DNA from: Gonium pectorale
Lineage: Eukaryota; Chlorophyta; Chlorophyceae; Chlamydomonadales; Volvocaceae
Reading direction: 5' to 3'
Length of the DNA stretch: 64,000 nucleotides
Assembly: GCA_001584585.1 (NCBI GenBank)
Contig: LSYV01000021.1
Coordinates: 5,403 to 69,402 of the forward strand
Positions 23,301-48,269 of this stretch are shown one piece after another (the first letter of the stretch is position 1; every line of letters starts with the position of its first letter). The translations under genes were made by a program, and so were the position numbers. Below the pieces are notes generated by a model, which was not told where the DNA came from, did no database searches, and was given only the letters and a program-made list of their open reading frames with translations.

Positions 23301-24945
23301 ACCGACGCCGGCAGAGACACAGGGCTGCGTGGGCCGCCACCCACCACGTCGCAAGCTCCTTGCGGGATCCAGCTCGCGACTCCCCGCGGCCGCTGACGGT
23401 CGGCATGTCGGGCGCCCTGCCACGGCGGCCCCTGCCCGACGCGGGTGCGGAGCTGGTCCCGGTCGGGCACAGCGACAGCCGGCGCGCTGGCTCCAGCAGG
23501 AAGGCCGCCGTGGCCTGCTCCTCGGCCACCAGCGCGGCCCGCACCGTGCAGCCCAGCAGGAAGCGCCCCGACACGTGGCCGCCCAGCGCCTCCTGCAGCT
23601 CCGCCATCGCCTCGCCCAGGCCCCCGCTGCGGCCCAGCCGGCCCAGGCAGCCCGCCAGGCGGCGCAGCGCCGGCAGCTCGGGCGCCAGGCCCACCGAGAG
23701 GGCCAGTCCCAGCTGCCGCAGGTCGGCGTCATGCGACTCCAGGCCGCGCGCGGTAGGTCCGGGAGCTCTGCCGCCGGGCCCATGGCTGGCGGGGCGAGTC
23801 AGCAGCAGCGCGCCAAACAGCTCCGAGCCGCGCAGCAGCGGGATGGCAGCAGCCGGTGTTCCACCTGAGCACCGGTAGTAGGCAGGCGACGGACCACTGC
23901 GCTGAAGGGCACTCAAGAACTCACGTAGCTGATCAGAGCCCAAGTTGCTGAGCTCTGTATGCCGGGGGCTGGCGCCAACTGGCGCCTTCTCTGAAACGAG
24001 CTCGAAGTCCCCGTTCTCATCCTGCGCGTACAGCCTGCCGTAGGATGCAGTATGTGAGCACAACGGCGCTTCTGCGGCCAACCACGGACAGTCCCCTCCG
24101 TTTCCCTCTTACCGGATACAGGCGTGCAGGAATGTGCTCGCAGCAGATATCTGCGCGCTTGCCCGCTCCAGCCAGTCCGACGGTCTCCCAGCCTCACTTC
24201 GTTGGAGAATAGTGCTCAGGAGCTGCGGGATGCGGGGTGCCGAACTACGAATGACTAAGGTTGGATGTTGGGCGCAGCGTGATATGATCCACGTGATCGA
24301 TTAAAACATCCCTGAATGGGATATATTGCTCAGCACTAATGCAAAGCCCCTTAAGCAGCTTACCGAAGGCTCGGGCGGAGGGAGAGCCTGCTGTGAGTTG
24401 TGCTGCTCGGCCCCACGCCCCAGGCAAGATAGTAGCCTCGCCAGCATTTAAGACGTAGGCGGAAAAAGGCTGTCGGTCGTGGCCGACACGCAGCATAGCA
24501 GGTTGGCAGCTGCCTGCTTTGCAAGCAAGCGCGGCAAGCTACGCCCTCGTTAATGCCCTGAGTGAGCAAACAGGATGCTGCGGGGTGAAGTACATCTATG
24601 TATTTGTATTGCGCCAGTTTTGGCGCAGCGCGATCGCGTTGCCAAGCGGCAAGTGTGGAACTTGTAAGTTTGGAAAGTAATGAGCAGAAGCAGGTAAGCA
24701 AAGCATACTCGTAACGCACGGCGGTACTGCTTGTGACGAGAGCATCTGACAAGGCGCCATAACAAATCTTGTCGGGAGTATGACACAGAACTCACTAAGA
24801 GTACTCTCAATTGTATAATGTACATGCCTATTGGGCCTATTGTGCTGCACCCGTGTTCTGGTTCCTTGACCACGTGTAGCCAAACAGGTACTGCGGTTAA
24901 CTGAGAAGAGTCTGCGAAGCTTGCACGCGTCTGACTAGAGGCCAT
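17333..24945 (-). CDS. GAF-like sensor with Raf/TKL-like protein kinase domain
   Basis: Exons join in phase: 24796-24945, 24293-24538, 24113-24222, 23348-24034, 22383-22803, 21821-22225, 20638-21659, 19613-20180, 19223-19382, 18749-18993, 18511-18583, 18123-18369, 17616-17822 and 17333-17459, giving ~1,555 residues. Residues ~51-290 look GAF-like, ending in IPLLRGSELFGALLL, followed by a long Ala/Ser-rich linker. The kinase domain covers ~1080-1555: IGQGGG loop (1086-1091), EVAVK Lys (1108), HRDLKPGN (1361-1368), ADFG (1390-1392), MAPE (1450-1452) and a final W-DPSQRPS block. All catalytic residues are present, so it should be active. Volvocine genomes have many such GAF-kinase proteins. The activation segment is extended by ~50 low-complexity residues. 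Exon 1 is the least certain, and the boundary 23348/22803 crosses the assembly gap. Confidence 0.8.
20327..20452. repeat. GGACC pentanucleotide repeat, about 25 copies
   Basis: A perfect 5-base tandem array in the intron between kinase exons 20638-21659 and 19613-20180. Because 5 is not a multiple of 3 and the unit has no stop, it is open in several frames on both strands, giving false DRTGP and VRSGP frames. Confidence 0.95.
22863..23180. repeat. First copy of a gap-flanking duplication (assembly artefact)
   Basis: These 318 bases match 23201-23519 with a single 1-base difference near the start (tatatccc versus tatagtccc). The copy ends exactly at the N run. It falls inside the intron between two kinase exons and repeats the 3' end of exon 23348-24034. 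Confidence 0.9.
23181..23200. other. Assembly gap, 20 N
   Basis: Twenty N mark a scaffold join. The sequence on the left ends with, and the sequence on the right starts with, the same ~318 bases, so the two contigs probably overlap and nothing is missing. Confidence 0.95.
23201..23519. repeat. Second copy of the gap-flanking duplication
   Basis: The copy starts on the first base after the N run and continues without a break into the kinase exon 23348-24034, so it is probably the true copy. It carries one extra base near the contig end. Confidence 0.9.
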
Positions 24946-25358
24946 AGTGTAGGGGTCCCGGGGACCAGCTACACGTGCAGTGTCATAATAACCCTCCGGC
25001 TACGTCCTAAACCACAAACGTGCACCTTGCCTGGAGCCGCATTTTCAATGTGACAGGTCAAGCGCACCACGGTCCCAGGCCCAGGCCCTTCGGCGGGCAG
25101 CCCATGGCAAACTCGAAGGTCGTGCGCGATGCTAGAGCCGGGAACTTGCGCGCAAAGAGATGGCACCTGTAGCCTGTGACCCGCGCACAGGTAGGGAGGT
25201 GGCGGGAACAGCGACGGGGTCCCCGTGTGTGTTAACGCATGGTCACGGGCACGTAGTCATGCAGCAAGCGGACATCAATGCCAGGCGCCGGCACTGGGCT
25301 CTGATAAGCTCTGACCCTGACTAGTCATTCCATGGAGGTACCTGGAACGCTGGAAGCC
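24946..25358. other. Intergenic: kinase promoter and 3' region of the glycosyltransferase
   Basis: About 410 bases between the proposed kinase ATG and the glycosyltransferase stop, both on the minus strand. No distinct element was recognised. Confidence 0.35.
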
Positions 25359-28300
25359 CTAAACCTCAATGCAGTCGTGAACTGACCCGACAGCCGGATG
25401 CACAGCCATAATGTCTGGCGTGGGCTCCCGGTCCCACGTCCTTTTCCTTATACGCCCCTGGACAATGTGGGCGGACAAAACCCCCGGCACGGACGCAAAC
25501 CCGGCTGCCCTGGCGCCCTGACGCCGCGGCAGAGCATGCCCTTCATCCTGCCGTGCCCCTCGCTCACCTAGCGAGACGTACCCCAGCTGCTCCAGCCAGG
25601 TGCGCAGCGAGGCGGCCGCGGCGCGAGGGCCGCCCGCCGCCGCGTCCCCTGCCGCTGCAACCGAGGCGTCATCGCCGGTCTCGTGTGTTGCCGACGACCC
25701 GTCGTCGCTGTACCAAGACGCGTGCGGGCTGGCAGCCTGCTCCGCCGCCAGGGCCGGCCCTTGCGGCGCCGACTTCCTCGTTTCCGCACCGTCGTCGCCC
25801 GCTGCGCTGCCAGCGGTCCTGTCGGCGGAGACGCCCGGCTGGCTGCTGTCGGTGGGGCTGCCCGCACTGCGCCGGTGGGGCCGCCCGTCCTCAACAGCAT
25901 GATCCGAAGCACGCTCTGGCAGCACAGCGCCAAGTGCCGGGGCCGCCGGAGCCGGGGCCGCCCAGGCAAACACGCGACCGACCGACGCGGCAGAGGCAGC
26001 ACCGGCGGCCCCGCTGCAGCCCGCGTCCGGGCCCCAGAGCCTCCAGCCGCCCTGCAGCGGTGGCGGCAAGGCGGCCGCGACGTGCGCTCCAGCCGCCCAG
26101 GGGCCCAGTAGCAGTCCTAAGGTCCCGGCCTCGTAGTGAGGGGCGGTTCCGGCGGCACCGGCTCCCGTCACCCGCCTGTCCTTGGTGCCGTCGAGGGCCG
26201 GCGCAGCACGCCGTGGCTTCGGCACGGCGGCCCCTCCACCGGGCTGCAAGTCCGCGTCGCCCGGGAGCCAGGCACGCGGGTGCCAGCTGCCACCGGTTGA
26301 CCAGTCGGCGTAGTGGGCCTCGCCCAGACAGTCGGTCTTTACTCGGTGCCAGCGGGGCGGGGCGAATGAGTGTGGGCAGGGGCTGTGCGGAAACGGGGGG
26401 ACTGCCGGCAGCAAGCAAAGAAGGAACGCTGCGAACGCACCGGTAACTAGTCCAGCGCCCCTGTTTCCGTCACCTGCTGGGTCGCAAGCAACCGCCGCCG
26501 AATTCAGTTCCCCTGCCCCTCCCCCTTCTCCCCCCCCCGCGCGCCCTCACCTGCTGGTCCAGTCCGTACGACGCCAGCAGCGTGGGCAGGTAGTGCTCGT
26601 CGCTAACGCAGGGGTGCACAGATGCCGTCAGCGCGCGGTGCAAGACCCACGGGTCGCTGCTCTCCGCCAGCGGTGGCTCCGGCCTCGGCCCGCTGCCATC
26701 TGACGCGGCACGGGCGGCAGCAACTTTGCGCATCCGCTGCCCGCGAGGGCCGCCGTCGCCTTTACCGGTGTCTGCCTTCGAGTCGCCTTGCTGCCGAGTC
26801 GCCATCGTCCTGTGAACGGGCCCCACGCCAGCCTCAGCCTCAGCCCCGGCATGAGGCTGCCCGCGCGAGGGTCCATTCCCTCCGCCGCCCACAGCGCGGC
26901 CTCCGCGCTGGGGCTGCTGTAGCTGCTGTTTGCCCGGCGGCGGTAGGAAACCGCCCGCGGCTGTCGCCAGGCTGCGGTGGCGCGTGAAGCAGAAGCGCGC
27001 AAACTGCTCCGACACGTGCCGATCCGCGACCGCCAGGGCCGCGTGCGGCCGCGTGAGAGCAAACCACTGCGCGAGCGCGGGAGAGGCAGCGGGGGGCCAG
27101 CTGTGGGGGCGGCAATGGAGCGGTGGAGAGCTGCGGTAGACCCAGCTAGAGAGAGCCTGGCAGAGCGACGCAGTGGCCGGGCAGGTGCCCGACGCCAAGA
27201 AACCCCTACCGTGCCCAACCGTAGGTTGGGCAAACCGCCGCAACGTTGTCCTGCACCTGGTGGTCCCACCCGGACCCGGACAACCCACTGCGCGCGAGGA
27301 GAGGCAGCGGGGGAAGGGGCGGCGGCGAAGGGGCGATGGACTCAGCCCACGTGATCCCGAACGGAGCGTCCCGCACGCCGAGCGCCCGGAGCCGCTCCGT
27401 GCCCGGAGCGCACCCCGGGCGCCGCCCTGTCCCGCACCTCACATCCAACTGCCACGAAACGCCCCGCACCTGGGAGCTCTTGCGCCAGTGGCTTTGGAGC
27501 AGGTGCGGAGTGGCCATGTGCGGGGGCCACCTGGGGGCGCACGGCGGCAGCATTTGGCGTCGCGTGGGAGGGAGAGTGGGCGGGCGGGAGGGGAGGGGCC
27601 GCACACATCTAACTATATGTCCAGCTAGCGCGAGGGCCATGTCCCACTGGGCATGCCCTGCTTGCATTTGGCGACCTTAAAGCAACGGCCAACGCCCCGC
27701 GCATGCATGCCTAGCGGTGGTACGGTAGCCGCTTGACTTGTGCACGGCTTCCCTTCTCGTGAATCAGCTGGGACCCGGTCCATGAGCCGGGGCGGGGGGG
27801 GGGGGGCGCCTCGGTAATGGGCGGCCGGGGAACGCAGTGCCGGAAGTACGCATCTTTCCGGCCTTTAGCCACCAGCGTTCACTAGCGTCCAGCCGCCAGC
27901 CTTTTACTGATGAACTATAGCAGGCCGGTCGGCCAGCCCACCTCCCTCCGGTCCACTCCTAGGGCCTCGGGGTACGGCACGCTCTCACTCCCGCCCACCT
28001 ACCTGGCAGGGTCCATGTTGACGTCTCGGCATGCGTCCACGCGGCTCCGCTCCTCCCACATCAGCTGCGACCACACCGCTGCGGCGGGCTGCGCGGGCAT
28101 GCACGGGCGGCGGCAGATGGCCGGGGCGGCGCAGTAGATACAGATTACAGGCTCCCCAGAGGGGCTCGCTGTGCGGACGGACGGACGGACGGACGGATGG
28201 TACGGTGGCGCCAACCGACCAGTTGGCGGTGCTGCTCGCACCCATAGCAGGTCCTTGTCGGAGCCACCAGCCACGAGCTCAGCAGATGGCGAGGGCCAAG

Positions 28301-31300
28301 GGTGCCCAGTGCCGCCTCCCGGCCGTTACTCTAGACAGCGGCAGCGCTTGCTCGATCGCTGTCTGGCTGCCTCGCCTGTAGGACGACCAAACACCAGCGC
28401 CCGCGTCTGCGCACCCAACCAGCCAGCCACCCACCCGCACGGGTACGGACGTCTCGCTGAGTAGCACCATGCGGGCGTTGAGCGGGTCGGCCAGTGCGGT
28501 CGCCAACAGCTGCAGCTCCGCCTGCGAGGGGGTGGGAAGGGGATGGGGGTATGTGGCTTATGTTAGGGGTTGGGAGTCAGCCACTGTGGCTGTGCGGGGT
28601 GAGATGAGGGGCGACGCGAGCTTGGTTGGCCTAGTTCGGCAGGGGGGGAAGAATGAGGGGTTCTGCCGGGCAGCACGCCGTGGATTACTCAGGCGGCCAA
28701 AGGCCCGAGTGCTGATGAGGGGGTGGGCCACCGCACGGCGCCAGCTAGCCAACGACCCCAGCAGGATCACGCCCCAGAAGCACGGTACCAGTGCGGCAGA
28801 GGCAGGCAGGAGCCAGAGCTGCGCCACTCCCAGCAGCAATCGCGCTTCAGCGACCATCACCATACCGCAGCCGCAGCCCCCTCCCATGCCAGGGCCACCG
28901 CCGACCCGACTCAAGCCTGGCCCCAACACATCCGACCCGACCCCACCCGCACGAGCACGTGCTGCGCGTATCCCCGGGTGGCGTTGACACCCGCTGGGCC
29001 CCGCCACCCGCCGGCAGAGGAATGATGCCCCGCAGCTGCCCGCTGCGCCACGAGGGCGGAACAGAGCAGGCCCGCGGGGTGGGGCGTGACGCCCGGGTCC
29101 GCCATCTGCGCGTACACCGAGAAGAGGCGCCGCCACGGCAGCGGAGTGCCCGCGCCGGCAAGCGTGCCCGCGGCAGTGGGGTGTTGGACACGGGGTGGGT
29201 CGGAAGGAGCCCGCAGCAGATCCGCGGTCAGCGGATGTGTGCAGTAGCGCGCGGCCGGCCCGGCCCCGCTGCCAGCGGGCTGCTGGTGGCGGGCTGCTCC
29301 TGCGGGTGGGGGCGGCGCTCCGGTCCGCGCCCCGGCAGCACCTCCCGCGCTGCCTTCCAACGGGGGAAAGTTCCCGCGGCAGCTGTACGCCTCCCAAGCC
29401 TCCGCCACGCGCCGCCGTGAGGTCGCGGCACTGCCCGCAGGATGTACTGCTTCATCGGTGGCGGTGGCGGCGGCGGCGGTGCTCCGACCCCAGGGCCAGC
29501 GCCAGCGGCCGTGCGTCGGTCGGCCCCTGGGTTCTTCCACGCCTGGGCCTGCCCGGCTGCCCGGCGCTGTCGCCCTCGGCCCCGCATCCACCTCCAACAG
29601 CCCCAGCCGCCTCCGGACGACGCGTTCCGCTGCGAGCAGCGCCTGTGCGATGGGGCCCTCGGCGGGGCCTTCCTCGCCCAGCTCGCCGCTGGCCCGGCTA
29701 CTATGCAACAGCGACGCCAGGCAGCTCCTCACCGGCGTCAGCAGCTCGATAGGCCTGAAAGCGCCCTGGCCCTCCGTGGCCGGTGCGCCGTCCGCAGCCG
29801 CCGCCGCTGCCCCCCGCCGCAGCTCCGCCAGCAGCATCCGGTGCACCTCCGCCTCGGCCCTAGCCAAGGTGGCATGGTAGGCCGATGCCACCGCCCCAGC
29901 TGCTCCGTGGCCGCCGCTGCCGCCCGGAGCTGCCGCCGCCTCTGACCGCCAGCCGCCCGCGCTCTCCCCGCCTCCACCCGGTCCGGCCCTGGCCTCCTGG
30001 CCGCCTCGGCCGGCCGAGCCCGCGGCGTCGCCGTCGCCATCGCCACGGCCGTCGCCGCACGAAGGGAGGTCCGGGAAAAGCTCCCGCACGAGCCGCCGGC
30101 TGACCCTCTCCACCGTGTAGCCGCTGTCGGCCGCGGCCTGACGCTGCCAGCCTCGCTGGTCCCCGTGCTGCGCCTCTGGCAGCTGTTCGCCATGGGGCCG
30201 CTGGCACTGCCTGGGCCCGGTGCAGTAGCTGCCGTTGACTGGCTGTGTATTGTCGGTCGCGGACTGCTGCTCCGATGCTGGAGGTCCGCCAGTTGCTCCC
30301 TGGCGTCGGCGTGGCGGGGCCGGGGGCGGTTCGTCGCCAGGGCCGGGCGGCAGGATGTGCTGCTGTGCGTAGCCCTGCGCGTGGGCGGGGCGTGGCGGGC
30401 AGGTCGAGTGCGTGCGCAGCGCTAGCCAGCCCCTTGCGCAGGGAAGGTGGGAAGACACGCTGTACGACCGCAACTGTACGGGTGTTGGGGTGTAGGGCGG
30501 TCACCGTCATTGCACTGCATGCGAACACCCCAAGGAGGCGGAGGCTCTGCATGGCCGTAAAGGAGGAACGCCCCCCGCCAGTGCAAGGCAGCCGTTTCTT
30601 GCATGCGCTCAAATCATACAGCGTGTGAGCGCTTGGGAAGGCGCCAGCGCCCGTCCACTACTCGCGCCCCGCTTTCGCAGCGCCCCACCGCCCCCACCGG
30701 GTAGGCCATCTCGTCCAGGGGCTGCAGCGACGGCTTCAGCGGCCCGCCCGCCAACTGGCGCAGGTCCACGTGCACAGCCGCCAATACGGCAGCCGCCGGC
30801 GGCGGCTGCCGCAGCTCCAGCCGGCCCGCGGACTCGAGGAACGCGGCCCACAGCGCCTCGTTGGCCAGCAGCCCATTCCCCTGCACCAGGAACAGCAGCG
30901 CCACGCGAGGAGCGGGCTGGAGCTGCCGTGGCGCTGGCGACGGCTGCGTGGGCTTGCCACCGCTTCTGCTGCTGCCTGGACTGCCCCTGCCGCCTCTCGC
31001 CGCTGTGCGTGCGCGCCCGGAGCCGCCCACTGTCTGCGGCCCTGAGCCGTCACGTTCCCTCGATGGGGGTGGACTGTGCGCTGTCGATGCGTCTGGAGCG
31101 CCCGGATAGGTAGTATCGCTTGCGGCGGGAGGGGCCGAGACTGAAACGCTCGCGTTGGCTCGGGCGCTGCTGAAGGTTGCGCTGCGGCTGCTGGAGGCGT
31201 CGCTGGTGGGCCCGGTTGAGGTGGTGGTGATGACAACAGTAGTGGTGGTGGTGGTGGCGCCGTCATGCCCCCCTGATGATGACTGCGGCCATAGTGGCAA

Positions 31301-31459
31301 AAGCGCATCGTCGAGGTCGCGCTCGGCCCGGCGAGCGTACCAGAGGGCCAGGCCCGCAGAGAGCGCTGCGCAGGCCACGAGCAGCAGCAGGGGGTATACT
31401 AGCGACCCACGGGTCGGCGAAGCCCACCCTCGTCGGCAAGCCCTCCTCCTGAGCCGCAT
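25359..31459 (-). CDS. GT14/DUF266-type glycosyltransferase, type II membrane protein
   Basis: Seven exons join in phase: 30698-31459 (ATG), 28947-30374, 28441-28521, 28003-28088, 27470-27530, 26551-27066 and 25359-26336, giving ~1,303 residues. Residues ~20-40 (VYPLLLLVACAALSAGLAL) form a signal anchor after a basic start, implying a Golgi type II topology. Family marks in order: PRVALLFLVQGNGLL, RRLFSVYAQM, LADPLNARMVLLSETSVP, WSQLMWEERSRVDACRD, SHWRKSSQWFALTRPHA, CVSDEHYLPTLL and HYADWSTGGSWHP. These match plant DUF266 / core-2 I-branching GT14 enzymes, which are ~400 residues; here exon 2 adds ~450 low-complexity residues between the first two blocks. The donor sugar and acceptor are unknown. 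The last exon may splice again at about 25570, so the C-terminus is uncertain. Introns include a GGAC run and a long G run near 27,800. Confidence 0.8.
28172..28199. repeat. GGAC tetranucleotide repeat
   Basis: About six GGAC units in an intron of the glycosyltransferase gene. Confidence 0.8.
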
Positions 31460-32156
31460 ATTACAAAACGCGGCCTCGCGAGGTCGCTGGATACTCGATT
31501 GGATCAGCGAGATGCGATGCACACATTACGAGGGCCGTCCTTTGGACGGCAGGCATGGGGAGCTCTGCAAGCAATACAATGAAATTGACTGGTCAATGTA
31601 GTTAACTGACATGGCAAGGTGATACGGTCCGGACTAGCGCCATTGTTGCCCGTAACGCTCGGTGAAGGCGGTGCCAACATATTCGTACACCACATGCTGC
31701 AAGCAAGCCGTTAGCCCATTGTCATTGTACCCTAGGGGATCAGTCGGCTGTGCCATCAGTAGTCTCTAACCACGTACCGCGTGACTTAAAAAAGCCATAC
31801 CGTGCAGCACGCATGACTGACCACACACCAGATAGTACTCCATAGGATTGCCCTATCACCGCTCAAAAAATACGCTCATAATGCCAATTAATTGTGACGC
31901 ATACTATGCGGCGCGCGCACATGTGTTGCGCAATGAAACGCTGTAATGATCCCTCCTGCGAGAAGTCCTGCTGAAAGTCATCCTGATGATGGCCACACAA
32001 AAACCACCAAGCTCGGACTCCATGGCTTCGTTACGACTCGACCTTGCTGCCGCCAGTCAATCGCCCGAAGCCCCTGGTCCCCATGTACGCTTCCCGGTAC
32101 CCCACCCATCACATGCTATGGGGTGCCCCCTCCTGCGCCATCCACGTACACCGCCG
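31460..32156. other. Intergenic: glycosyltransferase promoter and 3' region of the Pol theta gene
   Basis: About 700 bases, visibly lower in GC than the flanking exons. It must hold the promoter of the glycosyltransferase and the 3' untranslated region of the upstream minus-strand gene. No clear element was recognised. Confidence 0.4.
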
Positions 32157-46839
<14,683 letters not shown>

Positions 46840-47373
46840 GCCTTCTGGCCATCACTTTACATCAACTTTGTTGCGGACAGTTGTTGGGAAGCGCTCAGCG
46901 AGGGACACAGCGAGAGCAAGGGTTGACGCATTTTGCATTTCGTAACATATACGAGACCGATATTGAGCGTCGCGAGAGGTTATAGGTGCTGAGGAAACGA
47001 AAGAAGAATAGAGAAGACGGCAAGACCAGTTGGATTTGTTTGGATCCAGGCGTGCTGATCATCAAGGACATCACTTCCGCCTCCTGTACAATCAGCTGTC
47101 GTAAAGGGGTCAAGAGGGTCCTGTCATAGCAGTTCAAACAGCGAACAAACGTGCGTGCTCTTTTAAGCACCTTACTGCAAAACCTAAAGCATACTAAGAA
47201 GTGAAATAACAATTACATATCTCTCAGCATAGAAGCCGCCGCCTAGCCGGAGGAAGCAACCCGTTTCCTGGCCGTCTCGACTTGCAGCGGCTTAACGTGG
47301 CCAGACCATTACCCCACAAAGCTCTATACAACACTATACAAAAAGGAAGGACGGTGCTGGCGGGCCGTGGTGC
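46840..47373. other. Divergent intergenic region between Pol theta (-) and the + strand genes
   Basis: About 530 bases, AT-richer than the surroundings, between the Pol theta ATG at 46839 and the first + strand ATG at 47374. It probably serves as a promoter region in both directions. No specific box is convincing. Confidence 0.4.
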
Positions 47374-48096
47374 ATGCAGCGGCTGGGCCCAGCTAGCTCA
47401 AGGCTCATGAAGGTGAGCGGGGACGAAGGCTACAGGGCTGCCCTGGCCTTGGCTGCCATGTGGGTCAAGCCTTGGCCCACCTTGCGGCGCGCCCGTCTCA
47501 CCCCTCAGTGCCCCCAGGCGCTCCGTTGCCTGCAGCGCAGCCGCAGGGGTGTCCCTATCATCTGCCCCAGCTCGTCCTACGCGCAACCGTCTTGCAGCAG
47601 CTCGCCCTGGGGGTACCGCTGCCCGGCTCCGCCGCTGCACCGGCCAGTCACTGCCTCGGTGCCCTGTCGGGCTGACTCCCAGGCCCGTATCAATGCCGCA
47701 AGGGCATTCGCGCCCACAGCTGCGTCGGCCGAAGAGCATGCAGACCTCACGCCGGTGTCTGCAGCAACCGCGCCGGTGGCGGCAGCGGTTATGCCCCTGC
47801 GCTTCAGGGCAGGGCGCGGGCGGATGAACCCCTTGCAGCGGGCCGCAGCGGCGGCACATGACGCACTGGCAGGAGCTGCGCCCACGGCGCCTGCGGCGGC
47901 ACGTCTGGGGGCTTCAGCGGGCCGCGTGGTTCGTCCCACAGTGATCGCGGGAGCTGCGTCTGGGCGTCTGGGCTTAGGATCTGTGTCGGAGCCAGAGGAA
48001 GCGGCTGGCAGCGAGGAGGCCGAGGAGGAGGAGCGAGAGGCGGTAGAAAGGCGAAGGCGCTTTGTTGGTGAGGAGTTGCGCGGCGGGCTAGCCTAA
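47374..48096 (+). CDS. Open frame upstream of the NOG1-like gene, possible 5' exon
   Basis: An ATG-started frame of 240 codons with no stop until 48094-48096. The product is Ala/Arg-rich and ends in a Glu-rich and then Arg-rich stretch (EEAEEEEREAVERRRRFV). A strong donor-like GTGAGG follows at 48068, which would leave one base of phase. I could not find an acceptor that joins it in frame to the NOG1-like exon at 48270. It could be the transit-peptide exon of that gene, a separate small gene, or chance. Confidence 0.3.
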   Translation: MQRLGPASSRLMKVSGDEGYRAALALAAMWVKPWPTLRRARLTPQCPQALRCLQRSRRGVPIICPSSSYAQPSCSSSPWGYRCPAPPLHRPVTASVPCRADSQARINAARAFAPTAASAEEHADLTPVSAATAPVAAAVMPLRFRAGRGRMNPLQRAAAAAHDALAGAAPTAPAAARLGASAGRVVRPTVIAGAASGRLGLGSVSEPEEAAGSEEAEEEEREAVERRRRFVGEELRGGLA

Positions 48097-48269
48097 CCTG
48101 GATTGCTGAACCTTGGTGGGCCAGCAGGTTCCTTCAGCAAAGTGTTATCTGCAAGGGGCGGTCGTATCTGGAGCAGACACCCCGCATGTGCATGGGAGTT
48201 CCGTTGCGCCTGCGGGCTAAGCACCCCGTCATTTCCCTGCTTCACCACAACCATAATCGCTCGCCAAGT

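Noticed and set aside
22744..24081. Chimeric frames running through the N gap with X residues
   Set aside because: They are created by the false duplication at the gap and do not represent a real protein.
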